NCBI GenBank assembly: GCA_964630225.1
Contig: CAZVUK010000002.1
Span: 1-59,504, forward strand
Direction of reading: 5' to 3'
Length of the DNA: 59,504 nt
Source of the DNA: CAYZRY01 sp964630225
GTDB lineage: Bacteria > Bacillota_I > Bacilli_A > RF39 > UBA660
Shown here: piece after piece, positions 32,528 through 41,185 of the stretch
Position numbering within the stretch: the stretch's first letter is position 1
Layout of the letters: each line of letters starts with the position of its first letter
Translations under genes and position numbers: made by a program
Notes under the pieces: generated by a model
What the model was told of the DNA's origin: nothing
Databases searched by the model: none
Seen by the model: only the letters and a program-made list of their open reading frames with translations

Positions 32528-34162
32528 ATGAAAAAAAATCAAAAAAATTGTTCATTTTCAATCAAGTCATTTCTCATTACTGTGGTATTAATGACAGCTT
32601 ATTATTACTTCTTACTACCACCGATGAACTTACATAGTCCAGAGTTTTGGGTGTTTATATCGCTCTTTTTATTCATCTATGGAATATCAGCATCAATATT
32701 TGAAGGAGCGGCCTTGTTTGATGCTAAAAAAACAAAAACTAAAACGCCAGCACCGATGCCGCGCAGTTTTAGAATTGTTTTAGTCATCCCCGCAATCATT
32801 TTGGTGATTATGCTAATCAATTTTATTGCCTCACCAGTATTTAATGCAAAAACTTATTCTAAACGTATTACTATTGACGAAGGAACAGACTTCGCCGAAG
32901 AAGTAGCCGAAGTAGATTTTGCTAAGATACCGCTACTTGATAAGGCGTCAACTAGAAAAGTTGGTGATAGAGTAATGGGGGAGTTACCAGAACTTGTATC
33001 ACAGTTTGATGTATCTAATTTATACACACAGATCAATTATAAAGATACGATTGTCAGAGTTACACCATTAGAATACTCAGATGTCATCAAATACTTTACT
33101 AATCGTAAAGATGGAATCAAAGCATATATAATGGTTGATTCAACTACCGGAAAAAGCAGCCTTGTAAAGCTTGATAAAGGTATGAAATACATGCCTAGTG
33201 CTATATTTGGTGAAGACTTATATCGCAAACTTCGTTTTTCATATCCATTTGATATCTTTGGAGAAATTTCATTCGAAGTAGACGATGAGGGTAATCCATA
33301 CTGGATAATCCCAGTTAAAACCTATACAGCTGTTGGTATGAGAGAAGAAATCAGTAGTTTAATTATCTTTAATCCAGCGGATGGAACAAGTGTTAAACAT
33401 AAAGTTAAAGACGTCCCAACTTGGGTTGATCACGTCTTTACATCGGAACTTGTTTTATCTCAAACTAACGACTGGGGTTCATATCGCGGAGGATATTTTA
33501 ACTCAATTTTCGGTCAAAAGAATGTCGTTAAGACAACCGAAGGATACAATTATGTCGTTATGAATGACGATGTATACTTATACACAGGTATAACATCAGC
33601 TGTTAGAGATGAATCTAATATCGGTTTTATTTTAACTAATCTAAGAACTAAAGAAACACGTTACTATAAGGTTGCTGGTGCTGAAGAGTTCTCGGCTATG
33701 TCTAGTGCCGAAGGGCAAGTGCAACAGATGAAGTATCGCTCTACGTTCCCGCTACTAATTAATTTAAAAGGAAAACCTACCTATTTAATATCATTAAAAG
33801 ATAATGCTGGTCTTGTCAAAATGTATGCTTTCGTCGATGTTCAAAACTATCAAAATGTTACTGTTACTAGTGCTAGTGAAGGAATTGAACAAGCAGCTAC
33901 TAACTACTTAAGTGGTCGCAAAGATACTGTTTCTCCTAGTGAGAACTTAGTTTCTAAAATCACGGTTAAGCAAATAAACTCAGCTTCAAATGACGGAGAA
34001 ACTTCATATTACATTCTAGATAATGAAAATAAAAAGTATAAGGCTCCAATTAAAGCTGGTGAAGCTATTCTTCCATTCTTAAGAAGTGGAGAAGTTATAA
34101 AAATCACTTACTTTGAAGGAGACAAAATAAATACTATTACAAAGGTCGAAGCCAATGATTAG
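32528..34162 (+). CDS. Large membrane protein of unknown function
   Basis: 544 residues. Three hydrophobic helices lie in the first 125 residues (about 12-30, 40-60 and 83-103). An ectodomain of about 420 residues follows, rich in beta-type strands (for example NPYWIIPVKTYTAVG and GYNYVVMNDDVYLYTGI). I recognise it only as a type seen in Bacillota genomes and can give no function. AGGAGG precedes the ATG. It overlaps the next gene, a thioredoxin-like lipoprotein, by eight bases, so the two are translationally coupled and may work together outside the membrane. Confidence 0.75.
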   Translation: MKKNQKNCSFSIKSFLITVVLMTAYYYFLLPPMNLHSPEFWVFISLFLFIYGISASIFEGAALFDAKKTKTKTPAPMPRSFRIVLVIPAIILVIMLINFIASPVFNAKTYSKRITIDEGTDFAEEVAEVDFAKIPLLDKASTRKVGDRVMGELPELVSQFDVSNLYTQINYKDTIVRVTPLEYSDVIKYFTNRKDGIKAYIMVDSTTGKSSLVKLDKGMKYMPSAIFGEDLYRKLRFSYPFDIFGEISFEVDDEGNPYWIIPVKTYTAVGMREEISSLIIFNPADGTSVKHKVKDVPTWVDHVFTSELVLSQTNDWGSYRGGYFNSIFGQKNVVKTTEGYNYVVMNDDVYLYTGITSAVRDESNIGFILTNLRTKETRYYKVAGAEEFSAMSSAEGQVQQMKYRSTFPLLINLKGKPTYLISLKDNAGLVKMYAFVDVQNYQNVTVTSASEGIEQAATNYLSGRKDTVSPSENLVSKITVKQINSASNDGETSYYILDNENKKYKAPIKAGEAILPFLRSGEVIKITYFEGDKINTITKVEAND

Positions 34163-34835
34163 AAAATTATTAATCTTAATTCTTGTGGCCTTTATTGTCA
34201 CGGCTTGTGCTAAAGAAACTAAATCGCCTCTTCCCTTTGTCAAAGAGTATGAAGCATTAAATGAATCTAAGACTCAGTCGGGTAAAACATACAGCAGTCT
34301 AAAACTTAAGAATGCTGAACGTATCAAATATGCTAATTATGATGAAATTGATAAAGCCTTAGAGAAAGATGCCATAATCTACTTTGGATTTCCAGAATGT
34401 CCATGGTGTCGAACGCTAGTTCCGGTCTTACTCGAAAGTGCTAAAGAGGCAGGAATCAAAGAGATACTGTATATGAACATTCTAAACGAAAGAAATTCAT
34501 ATGAACTAGATGAAAATGGCAAAGCAGTTTTAAAATCAAATGGTACTAAAGGCTATAACGCCCTAGTCGAAAAATTAGCAAATCATTTAGATGATTATAC
34601 ATTAACTAGTGAAGATGGCCAAAAGATTGAAACAGGAACTAAACGAATATTTGCTCCAACTTTAATCTTTGTATCTAAAGGGAAAGTAATCTATGTTCAT
34701 AAAGGAACAGTTGATTCACAAGAAGATCCGTATCTAGAATTAACTAAAGAACAAAAAGAAGAACTTATGAAAGTACTTATCGATAATATGAATAAAGTAC
34801 TAGACATCACTTGTGAAGAAGAGACAAAGTGCTAA
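34155..34835 (+). CDS. Thioredoxin-like lipoprotein
   Basis: 226 residues: a short signal with the lipobox IVTAC (Cys 17), then a thioredoxin-fold domain with GFPECPWCRTLVPVLLES (CPWC active site) and the cis-proline loop FAPTLIFVSKGKVIYVHKG. An insertion of about 40 residues lies between. It should act on the outer face of the membrane as a disulfide oxidoreductase. Many predicted exported proteins in this window contain cysteines, so a role in their folding is plausible but inferred. The gene ends within its terminator (GACAAAGTGC with GCGTTTTGTC). Confidence 0.85.
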   Translation: MIRKLLILILVAFIVTACAKETKSPLPFVKEYEALNESKTQSGKTYSSLKLKNAERIKYANYDEIDKALEKDAIIYFGFPECPWCRTLVPVLLESAKEAGIKEILYMNILNERNSYELDENGKAVLKSNGTKGYNALVEKLANHLDDYTLTSEDGQKIETGTKRIFAPTLIFVSKGKVIYVHKGTVDSQEDPYLELTKEQKEELMKVLIDNMNKVLDITCEEETKC

Positions 34836-34853
34836 AGCGTTTTGTCTTTTTTC
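34818..34853 (+). terminator. Terminator overlapping the end of the thioredoxin-like gene
   Basis: AGACAAAGTGC pairs with GCGTTTTGTCT, with small mismatches, around TAAA and includes the stop codon; six T follow. Confidence 0.75.
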
Positions 34854-34898
34854 TTTGTTATTTTACAAAAAAGATATACAATTATATTAGGTGATAAT

Positions 34899-35945
34899 AT
34901 GAATGAAGGAAATAATAAATACGATAAGTTTAAAACCCCTGATTATATTAGATATGGAGGGGATGACCCTCTAGCTCAAACTAAAGAGTTAGAAAAATTT
35001 AGAAGACAACAGGATTTATATATAAGAAGTAAGAAAACAAGGGGGAAGTTTTTTAAATCTTTATTAAGTATATTAATAATTATCTTAATTATCTATATTG
35101 GTTTTTGGACCTATAAAGAATTCTTTAAGGCAATTGATCCCAATCTTCAAGTAGATAAGTCCTCTCCTCATTATGTTAATGATTTATATGCATCTGATGG
35201 TAGATTCTATGAAAAACTTCTAGATGAAAATCAAAAGAAAGCTTATATGGAGTGGCTTAATGTTATTAAAAAGGTAGAAAAAGAATTTGTTGTTAGTTAT
35301 GATTACTTTAAAGGTCAAGAAATAGATACAATGAAAGTAAATGTCGAGATGATATATAAAGTTATGTCGATGGATCATCCAGAATTATTTTATTTATCTG
35401 ATTATACTTTTTCAGGTTATGACGTATATGAAATGAAGATAACAAATAATTATATTGTTGATAGTAAAGTAATAATTGATTTTTATGAAAAAAGATTACT
35501 TAGAAAATTAGATGATTTGTATTATAAATGGAAAGATATAAAAACAGATTATGCTAAAGAAGTGGCAGTTTATAATTGGATCTCTAAAAATAAAATACCA
35601 GCTGGTGAGACGAGGATTACTAGTACGGCAACTTCGGCCCTATTAGATGGTAGAACTAATCATATAGGTGCTGCTAAAGCTAGTCAGATTTTGATGAGGA
35701 GATTAGATGTGCGCAGTGATTTAGTCTTTGGTTATTATGAATTTCCTCGTGTCTTTAATCTCGTTTATCTAGATGACGGAGTATACTATTACGATTCTGG
35801 TAGAGGAGTAGAAACAGTCGATAAAAAAGTAATTGGCCGAAAAAATGCTGGTCTAAATATCAGTGATAATGAAAAATATGGTGTATACATGATTAAACCA
35901 GATGAAAGAATGCTGGGTCAAAAGTATTTAAATGAAATAAATTAA
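34899..35945 (+). CDS. Membrane-anchored, degenerate transglutaminase-like protein
   Basis: 348 residues: a cytoplasmic head of about 50 residues, one helix (about 53-72) and an ectodomain. The region from about 230 follows the transglutaminase-like pattern: EVAVYNWISKNKI, then HIGAAKASQILMRRLDVRSDLVFGYY, FNLVYLDDGVYYYDSG. The usual catalytic cysteine (G-V-C-x-G-Y-A) is replaced by alanine and the usual HAWN histidine is absent; the aspartate of YYYDSG remains. I infer a non-catalytic binding domain. The start at ATG 34899 follows AGGTGATA; an earlier ATG at 34842 lies in the terminator. Confidence 0.65.
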   Translation: MNEGNNKYDKFKTPDYIRYGGDDPLAQTKELEKFRRQQDLYIRSKKTRGKFFKSLLSILIIILIIYIGFWTYKEFFKAIDPNLQVDKSSPHYVNDLYASDGRFYEKLLDENQKKAYMEWLNVIKKVEKEFVVSYDYFKGQEIDTMKVNVEMIYKVMSMDHPELFYLSDYTFSGYDVYEMKITNNYIVDSKVIIDFYEKRLLRKLDDLYYKWKDIKTDYAKEVAVYNWISKNKIPAGETRITSTATSALLDGRTNHIGAAKASQILMRRLDVRSDLVFGYYEFPRVFNLVYLDDGVYYYDSGRGVETVDKKVIGRKNAGLNISDNEKYGVYMIKPDERMLGQKYLNEIN

Positions 35946-35967
35946 AGTCAAGCTTGCTTGACTTTTT
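35943..35967 (+). terminator. Terminator after the transglutaminase-like gene
   Basis: AAAGTCAAGC pairs with GCTTGACTTT around TT, with T continuing. Confidence 0.88.
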
Positions 35968-36010
35968 TCTTTTTTATTGTAAACTTAAAACTTGATTGGA
36001 GGCGAGTGTT

Positions 36011-37603
36011 TTGTTACAAGTTGTCGATGTAAGTTTACGTTTTGGAAAGAGAATTCTCTTCGAGGGCGTTAACGTTAAATTTTCACCAGGTAATTGCTAC
36101 GGTATTATCGGAGCAAATGGTTCTGGTAAATCAACATTTTTAAAAATACTATCGGGAGAGATAGATACAACTCACGGAGAAGTTATTATTCCTAAGGGAC
36201 AGAGAATAGCTATTTTAAAGCAGGACCATTATGAATTTGATGAAAAAAGAGTGATCGATACTGTTATCATGGGAAACGCTAGACTCTTTAAAATAATGGA
36301 AGAGAAAAATATCCTATATAGTAAGGAAGATTTTAACGATGCTGATGGGATGAAGCTGGCTGAATTGGAAGCAGAATTTTTAGAAATTAATGGTTGGGAA
36401 GCCGAAAGTGAAGCAGCAATCCTTTTAAACAATCTCGGTATCGAAGAAGAAAGTCATGAGCTTTTAATGAAGGAATTGCCAAATCCTAAAAAAGTCAAAG
36501 TATTACTGGCTCAAGCTCTATTTGGCAACCCTGACATATTACTATTAGACGAACCAACCAACCACTTAGATATCGATGCGATTAACTGGCTAGAAGAGTT
36601 TTTAATTGACTATCCCAACACGGTTATTGCTGTATCTCACGATCGACACTTTTTAAATAAAGTTTGCACTCATATTGTCGATATCGATTATAACAAGATG
36701 AAACTTTATACCGGTAATTATGATTTTTGGTATGAATCATCCCAGTTAGCAGCAAGACAGGTCAAAGAACAAAATAAGAAAAAAGAAGAAAAAATCAAAG
36801 AACTTCAAGAGTTTATTGCTCGCTTCTCGGCTAATGCATCTAAGTCAAAACAGGCGACATCGCGCAAGAAAATACTCGATAAAATCGAGCTTGAAGAGAT
36901 TGTTCCGTCATCTAGAAAATATCCATACATCGATTTTAAACCAGAAAAAGAATCTGGTAAAGAAGTCTTAGTTGTTAAAAAACTAAGCAAGACGGTCGAG
37001 GGTAAAAAGATTTTAAACAATGTTAGTTTCATTGTTCAAAAGGGAGACAAGATAGCTTTTGTCGGAAGTAACAACATTGCTAAAACGACTCTCTTTAAAA
37101 TTCTTATGGGTGAACTAGAAGCCGATAGTGGTTCTATTACCTGGGGAGCTTCGGTTCATAAGTCATATATTCCAACGGATAATACATCATATTTTTATGA
37201 TGACAGTACTATTATGCAGTGGATAGGTAATTATTACGACGTTAAAGATGAAACCATTTTAAGAGGTTTTCTTGGTAGAATGTTATTTTCGGGAGATGAA
37301 GTCTTTAAGAAAGTTCCAGTCTTATCAGGTGGAGAAAAAGCAAGATGTATGTTTTCAAAAGCGATGCTTGAATCTCCTAACTTACTTATTATGGATGAAC
37401 CAACCAACCACTTAGATTTAGAAAGTATTACCTCACTAAATAACGGTCTTATAAAGTTCTCTGGTGAAGTTCTATTCTCATCACACGACCACCAGTTTAC
37501 TCAAACAGTTGCTAATCGCATTATCGAAATAAAAGAAGAAGGAATAAATGATCGCATGGTTAGATACGATGACTATCTCGCAGAACAAAAGAAAACATCC
37601 TAA
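36011..37603 (+). CDS. ABC-F family ATPase
   Basis: 530 residues with two ATPase cassettes and no membrane domain. Cassette 1 has GANGSGKSTFLKILSGE and LLLLDEPTNHLDIDAINWLE. Cassette 2 has a variant Walker A (GSNNIAKTTLFKILMGE), signature LSGGEKARCMFSKAML and LLIMDEPTNHLDLESI. A linker of about 80 charged residues separates them. ABC-F proteins act on the ribosome as translation factors; this resembles the YbiT/YkpA branch. I start at TTG 36011 (MLQVVDVSLRFGKRILF) after GGAGGCGA, which matches the family; the TTG at 35996 is part of that ribosome site. Confidence 0.93.
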   Translation: MLQVVDVSLRFGKRILFEGVNVKFSPGNCYGIIGANGSGKSTFLKILSGEIDTTHGEVIIPKGQRIAILKQDHYEFDEKRVIDTVIMGNARLFKIMEEKNILYSKEDFNDADGMKLAELEAEFLEINGWEAESEAAILLNNLGIEEESHELLMKELPNPKKVKVLLAQALFGNPDILLLDEPTNHLDIDAINWLEEFLIDYPNTVIAVSHDRHFLNKVCTHIVDIDYNKMKLYTGNYDFWYESSQLAARQVKEQNKKKEEKIKELQEFIARFSANASKSKQATSRKKILDKIELEEIVPSSRKYPYIDFKPEKESGKEVLVVKKLSKTVEGKKILNNVSFIVQKGDKIAFVGSNNIAKTTLFKILMGELEADSGSITWGASVHKSYIPTDNTSYFYDDSTIMQWIGNYYDVKDETILRGFLGRMLFSGDEVFKKVPVLSGGEKARCMFSKAMLESPNLLIMDEPTNHLDLESITSLNNGLIKFSGEVLFSSHDHQFTQTVANRIIEIKEEGINDRMVRYDDYLAEQKKTS

Positions 37604-37620
37604 ATGGATGTCTTCTTTTT
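37585..37620 (+). terminator. ABC-F terminator
   Basis: ACATCC pairs with GGATGT around TAAAT, with flanking A/T-rich arms and T tract; the stop codon is in the loop. Confidence 0.75.
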
Positions 37621-38134
37621 ATTTTACATATCCGTTAGCGACGAGTCTACTATCAGTTACGACAATGAAGGCATCATGATCGTTTTCTCTAATAAACTTC
37701 TTTAACTTTTGTACACTATGATTTTTAACTTCGATAATAAGCATATCTTTTTTTACATCTTCTTTTCCTTTGACTGCAATCTGTGAAACACCATATCCTT
37801 TAGCTCTTAAAAGATGGACAAGTTCAGGGTGATCAGTAATTACTTGAACACTAGATGATCCTTTTATAAGCCTTTTGGCTAAAAATCCTCCGATATATGT
37901 GCCAAAAGCAAATCCCCCAGCATAACCGATAACGATAAAAGGACTGTTTATATTGGTATTAATAGCTTGTTTAACTATTAAAAACCAAATAGCTGCTTCA
38001 AAAAAACCGATTGTGCTTGCCAGAAAACTTTTTCCTTTGACTGTAATTACCATTCTTAAAGTTCCCAAACTGACGTCGACCATTCTAATTAAAAATATCT
38101 TTAACGAAAATAAAAGAATCGTTGATGTTGCCAT
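37619..38134 (-). CDS. UPF0316 / DUF2179 membrane protein
   Basis: 171 residues: three N-terminal helices (LKIFLIRMVDVSLGTLRMVI and AAIWFLIVKQAI) followed by a soluble DUF2179 domain (VQVITDHPELVHLLRAKGYGV, DAFIVVTDSRLVANGYVK). The family is widespread in Bacillota; a ligand-sensing role is suspected but not shown. I start at ATG 38134, which has AGGTGATA upstream. It is convergent with the ABC-F gene. Confidence 0.88.
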   Translation of the reverse strand: MATSTILLFSLKIFLIRMVDVSLGTLRMVITVKGKSFLASTIGFFEAAIWFLIVKQAINTNINSPFIVIGYAGGFAFGTYIGGFLAKRLIKGSSSVQVITDHPELVHLLRAKGYGVSQIAVKGKEDVKKDMLIIEVKNHSVQKLKKFIRENDHDAFIVVTDSRLVANGYVK

Positions 38135-38226
38135 ATTATCACCTATCAAAATTATATATTAATTATAATAAAAGTCAATTGTTTACAAATCTATTAATAT
38201 AAAATAGAATATTAATAGGAGGACAT

Positions 38227-38769
38227 ATGAAAAAACTTAAAGATTTTTTTGTCGAATATTTTTTCTATTTTTTCATATATGCCATTTTTGGTTGGCTCTA
38301 TGAAATTATTCTATTTTTAATTGTCGATCACAAATTTATCAACAGAGGATTCTTATTTGGTCCATATCTACCTGTGTATGGTTTTGGAGCAATATTATTA
38401 ATTTATATTCTGAGGAAGAATATCGTTAAAAAAAGAAGTTTTTGGCAGCATGTCCTAAACATCATCTTTGTCTTTATCGTCGTTTTTATAATAACGACTG
38501 TTGTTGAATATATAGCTCACTATGTCCTTGATACTTATTTTGATATTATTCTTTGGGATTATAGTCATGATTATTGGAACATTAACGGAAGAGTATGTTT
38601 TGCCGCTTCCCGTAACTTTGCTATCGGTGGAACATTCCTTGCTTTGATTGTTCAACCATGGCTTTTTAACTATAGTAAGAAATATCCATATAAAAAGAGA
38701 GCCTGGATATCACTAATTCTTTTTGCGTTTGTGATTATCGACTTCATAATTAGTATTACTTATAGATAG
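38227..38769 (+). CDS. Putative ABC-transporter type IV family membrane protein
   Basis: 180 residues with about five helices. The opening FFYFFIYAIFGWLYEIILF and the segment NRGFLFGPYLPVYGFGAIL are hallmarks of the family named putative ABC-transporter type IV (CmpB-like). The later EYIAHYVLDTYFDIILWDYS and NGRVCFAASRNFAIGGTF fit as well. The name is historical and there is no ATPase partner here. AGGAGG precedes the ATG. Function unknown. Confidence 0.85.
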   Translation: MKKLKDFFVEYFFYFFIYAIFGWLYEIILFLIVDHKFINRGFLFGPYLPVYGFGAILLIYILRKNIVKKRSFWQHVLNIIFVFIVVFIITTVVEYIAHYVLDTYFDIILWDYSHDYWNINGRVCFAASRNFAIGGTFLALIVQPWLFNYSKKYPYKKRAWISLILFAFVIIDFIISITYR

Positions 38770-38805
38770 TTTCCCTAAAATATACTATAATGTAATGGGA
38801 GACTT

Positions 38806-39381
38806 ATGATTGAAGAACTAATTATAAAATTTAATATTCTAGTTAATTACTTAGCAAGTTTAGGACCGCTAGCGGGCTTTTTTCTAATTGTTTTAGAATC
38901 GATTTTGCCAATCTTACCTTTAGGTGTTTTTATCGCCATGAACGTCGAAGCGTTCGGGCCCTTTGTAGCCTATATTGTTTCGTATACGGCCACAGTCATG
39001 GGTTGTATAATTTCTTATTATGTTTTTAGATATTTTTTAGCTAAGTACTACGATAAGATAATAGCTAAAAGTGAAAAGAGGATCAAAGCTAGTAAACGAA
39101 TGAAGAAAGTTAAATTCTCTCATTTAGTTTTGCTACTATCACTTCCGTTTACACCTGCTAGTTTAGTAAATGCTTTGTGCGGAGTAAATAAAATATTGCA
39201 GCTTAAATTTATCTCAGCGATACTTATTTCAAAAATATTTACCATTTATTTTTGGGTTTTTGTGGGAAAGAACTTTATAGATAGTTTAAAAAACATCAAA
39301 GTTATGGCCCTTATTGGCTTTATGCTGGTAACAGCTTATGCATTATCTAAAATAGTAAGTAAAAAAATGGATTTAGAATAA
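38806..39381 (+). CDS. TVP38/TMEM64 (VTT-domain) membrane protein
   Basis: 191 residues with about five helices and a VTT/DedA-superfamily pattern: GPLAGFFLIVLESILPILPLG, a central charged loop (KSEKRIKASKRMKK), LSLPFTPASLVNALCGV and a terminal helix. VTT proteins are linked to lipid scrambling and membrane homeostasis. A GGGAGAC ribosome site lies close to the ATG. It precedes rmuC by nine bases. Confidence 0.85.
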   Translation: MIEELIIKFNILVNYLASLGPLAGFFLIVLESILPILPLGVFIAMNVEAFGPFVAYIVSYTATVMGCIISYYVFRYFLAKYYDKIIAKSEKRIKASKRMKKVKFSHLVLLLSLPFTPASLVNALCGVNKILQLKFISAILISKIFTIYFWVFVGKNFIDSLKNIKVMALIGFMLVTAYALSKIVSKKMDLE

Positions 39382-39390
39382 GGAGAAAAC

Positions 39391-40494
39391 ATGGAAATAG
39401 CAACTTTAGTAATTATCGCTGTTATATTATTAATTAATATAATAGTTTTAGTTAAACTTTTCATCGATAAGAAAGATGAAAAAGATACGATAGAGCGTCT
39501 TGGACGCTTTGAGTTTAACATTAGCAAGGAAATAAATAACTTTAAAACGGACTTTAACAAAAGTCTTTCAGGTGATTTCGATAAGTTAAATGAAAAGTTG
39601 GAAAACAGATTACTACAAATAAATGATCGCGTTAATGCTCGTCTTGATCAAAACTTTGAAAAGAGTAACAAGACATTTAATAATATTTTAGAAAGACTTA
39701 CTCGTATCGATGAAGCCCAAAAGAAGATTGAAACTCTTTCACATGATATCGTCTCTCTTCAAACGGTCTTAACCGATAAGAAGAGTCGTGGTATCTTTGG
39801 TGAGGTTAATTTAAAACATATCCTAAGCAGTGTCTTTGGTGAAAAAAGCGATACTATCTATCGTCTCCAATATCAACTTAAAAACGGGACGATGGTCGAT
39901 TCGATTTTATTTGCTCCCGAACCGCTTGGAACAATAGGGATTGACTCTAAGTTTCCGCTTGAAAACTATCAGCAAATGGTCGATAAAAAACTTTCGCCTG
40001 AAGCACGTAACCAATTTGAAAAAGCTTTTAAATCAGATGTAAAAAAACATATCGATGCTATTGCTAGTAAGTATATAGTGCCAGGTGAAACCAGTGATCA
40101 AGCGATCATGTTTCTCCCGGCCGAGGCTATCTTTGCCGAGCTTAATGCTTATCATCAAGATATTATCGATTACTCTTATAAGAAGAAGGTATGGATAACA
40201 TCCCCAACTACTTTGATATCGACCCTTACCGTTATTCAAATGATCCTGAAAAATATCGAAAGAGACAAATATACTTCGATTATTCATGAAGAGTTAAATA
40301 AACTTGGAATTGAATTTAGACGTTATCGTGAAAGATGGGATCATTTAGCTAAGGCTATTCAAACCGTTAATAAAGATGTCGAAAATGTTCATTTAACTAG
40401 TGAAAAAATCAGTAAAAAGTTCGAAGCTATTAGTAAAGTGGAAATCGAAGTAGAAAACGAAATAGTCGAGATTGAAAATTTAGATATAGAATGA
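39391..40494 (+). CDS. rmuC: DNA recombination protein RmuC
   Basis: 367 residues: one N-terminal helix (about 4-24), a long coiled coil (about 30-125) and the RmuC nuclease-like domain with KKSRGIFGEVNLKHIL, DSKFPLENYQQM, YIVPGETSDQAIMFLPAEAIFAE and VWITSPTTLISTLTVIQ. RmuC limits inversions and other rearrangements at repeats in E. coli, which is of note beside the large repeats downstream. AAGGAG precedes the ATG. Confidence 0.93.
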   Translation: MEIATLVIIAVILLINIIVLVKLFIDKKDEKDTIERLGRFEFNISKEINNFKTDFNKSLSGDFDKLNEKLENRLLQINDRVNARLDQNFEKSNKTFNNILERLTRIDEAQKKIETLSHDIVSLQTVLTDKKSRGIFGEVNLKHILSSVFGEKSDTIYRLQYQLKNGTMVDSILFAPEPLGTIGIDSKFPLENYQQMVDKKLSPEARNQFEKAFKSDVKKHIDAIASKYIVPGETSDQAIMFLPAEAIFAELNAYHQDIIDYSYKKKVWITSPTTLISTLTVIQMILKNIERDKYTSIIHEELNKLGIEFRRYRERWDHLAKAIQTVNKDVENVHLTSEKISKKFEAISKVEIEVENEIVEIENLDIE

Positions 40495-40500
40495 TATAAT
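40472..40500 (+). promoter_or_regulatory. Rubrerythrin promoter
   Basis: TTGAAA (40472-40477), 17 bp, TATAAT (40495-40500), overlapping the last codons of rmuC. Confidence 0.7.
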
Positions 40501-40541
40501 TTTAGTGTTGAAAAAATAATTTTTCATAAAGGGAGGAAAAT

Positions 40542-41081
40542 ATGGAATTAAAAGGTTCTAAAACAGAAGAAAATTTAAAGATTGCTTTTGCAGGAGAGGC
40601 TAGTGCTCGTACTAAGTATGATTATTATGCATCTCAAGCTAAGAAAGATGGTTATGAGCAAATAGCAGCTTTTTTTGACGAAACAGCAAGAAACGAAAAG
40701 GAACATGCAAAACTTTGGTTTAAGTATCTTCATGGTGGAAGTGTTCCGGGTACTATTCAAAATTTAAACGATGCCGCTGATGGTGAAAATTATGAGTGGA
40801 CTGACATGTATAAAAAGATGGCTGCAGAAGCTCGCGAAGAAGGTTTTGAAGAAATCGCTAAAGACTTCGAAGGGGTCGCAGGAGTCGAAGCTCATCACGA
40901 AAAAAGATATAGAGCACTACTTGCTAATATCGAAGATGGAAGAGTCTTCAAAAGAGATGACGAAAGAGTTTGGCTATGCCGTAACTGTGGTCATGTTTAT
41001 GTAGGAAAAGAAGCACTAGATGAGTGCCCTGTTTGTAAACATGCTAAAAGTTATATGGAACTTAGAGCAGACAACTATTAA
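40542..41081 (+). CDS. Rubrerythrin
   Basis: 179 residues: an N-terminal diiron four-helix bundle (GEASARTKYDYYASQAKKDG, ETARNEKEHAKLWFKYL, GVAGVEAHHEKRYRALL) and a C-terminal rubredoxin-like iron site (VWLCRNCGHVYVG and DECPVCKHAKSYMEL). It reduces peroxide in anaerobes. The length is normal. GGGAGG precedes the ATG, and a terminator follows. Confidence 0.97.
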   Translation: MELKGSKTEENLKIAFAGEASARTKYDYYASQAKKDGYEQIAAFFDETARNEKEHAKLWFKYLHGGSVPGTIQNLNDAADGENYEWTDMYKKMAAEAREEGFEEIAKDFEGVAGVEAHHEKRYRALLANIEDGRVFKRDDERVWLCRNCGHVYVGKEALDECPVCKHAKSYMELRADNY

Positions 41082-41091
41082 AAACGATAAA

Positions 41092-41123
41092 GATAGTCTT
41101 AAAAAGATTATCTTTTTTTCTTT
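41092..41123 (+). terminator. Rubrerythrin terminator
   Basis: AAAGATAGTCTT pairs with AAGATTATCTTT (one G-T-type position) around AAA, followed by T. Confidence 0.85.
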
Positions 41124-41185
41124 ATTTCCTTTAAAAATATACTTACTTATGATAATATATTTAGTATAAGGGTAGGAGGCATTAT

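Noticed and set aside
36998..37120. Broken second Walker A (Ala for Gly) in the ABC-F protein as an inactivating mutation
   Set aside because: This IAKTT-type variant occurs, to my knowledge, in the YbiT-like branch of ABC-F, and the rest of the cassette is intact.
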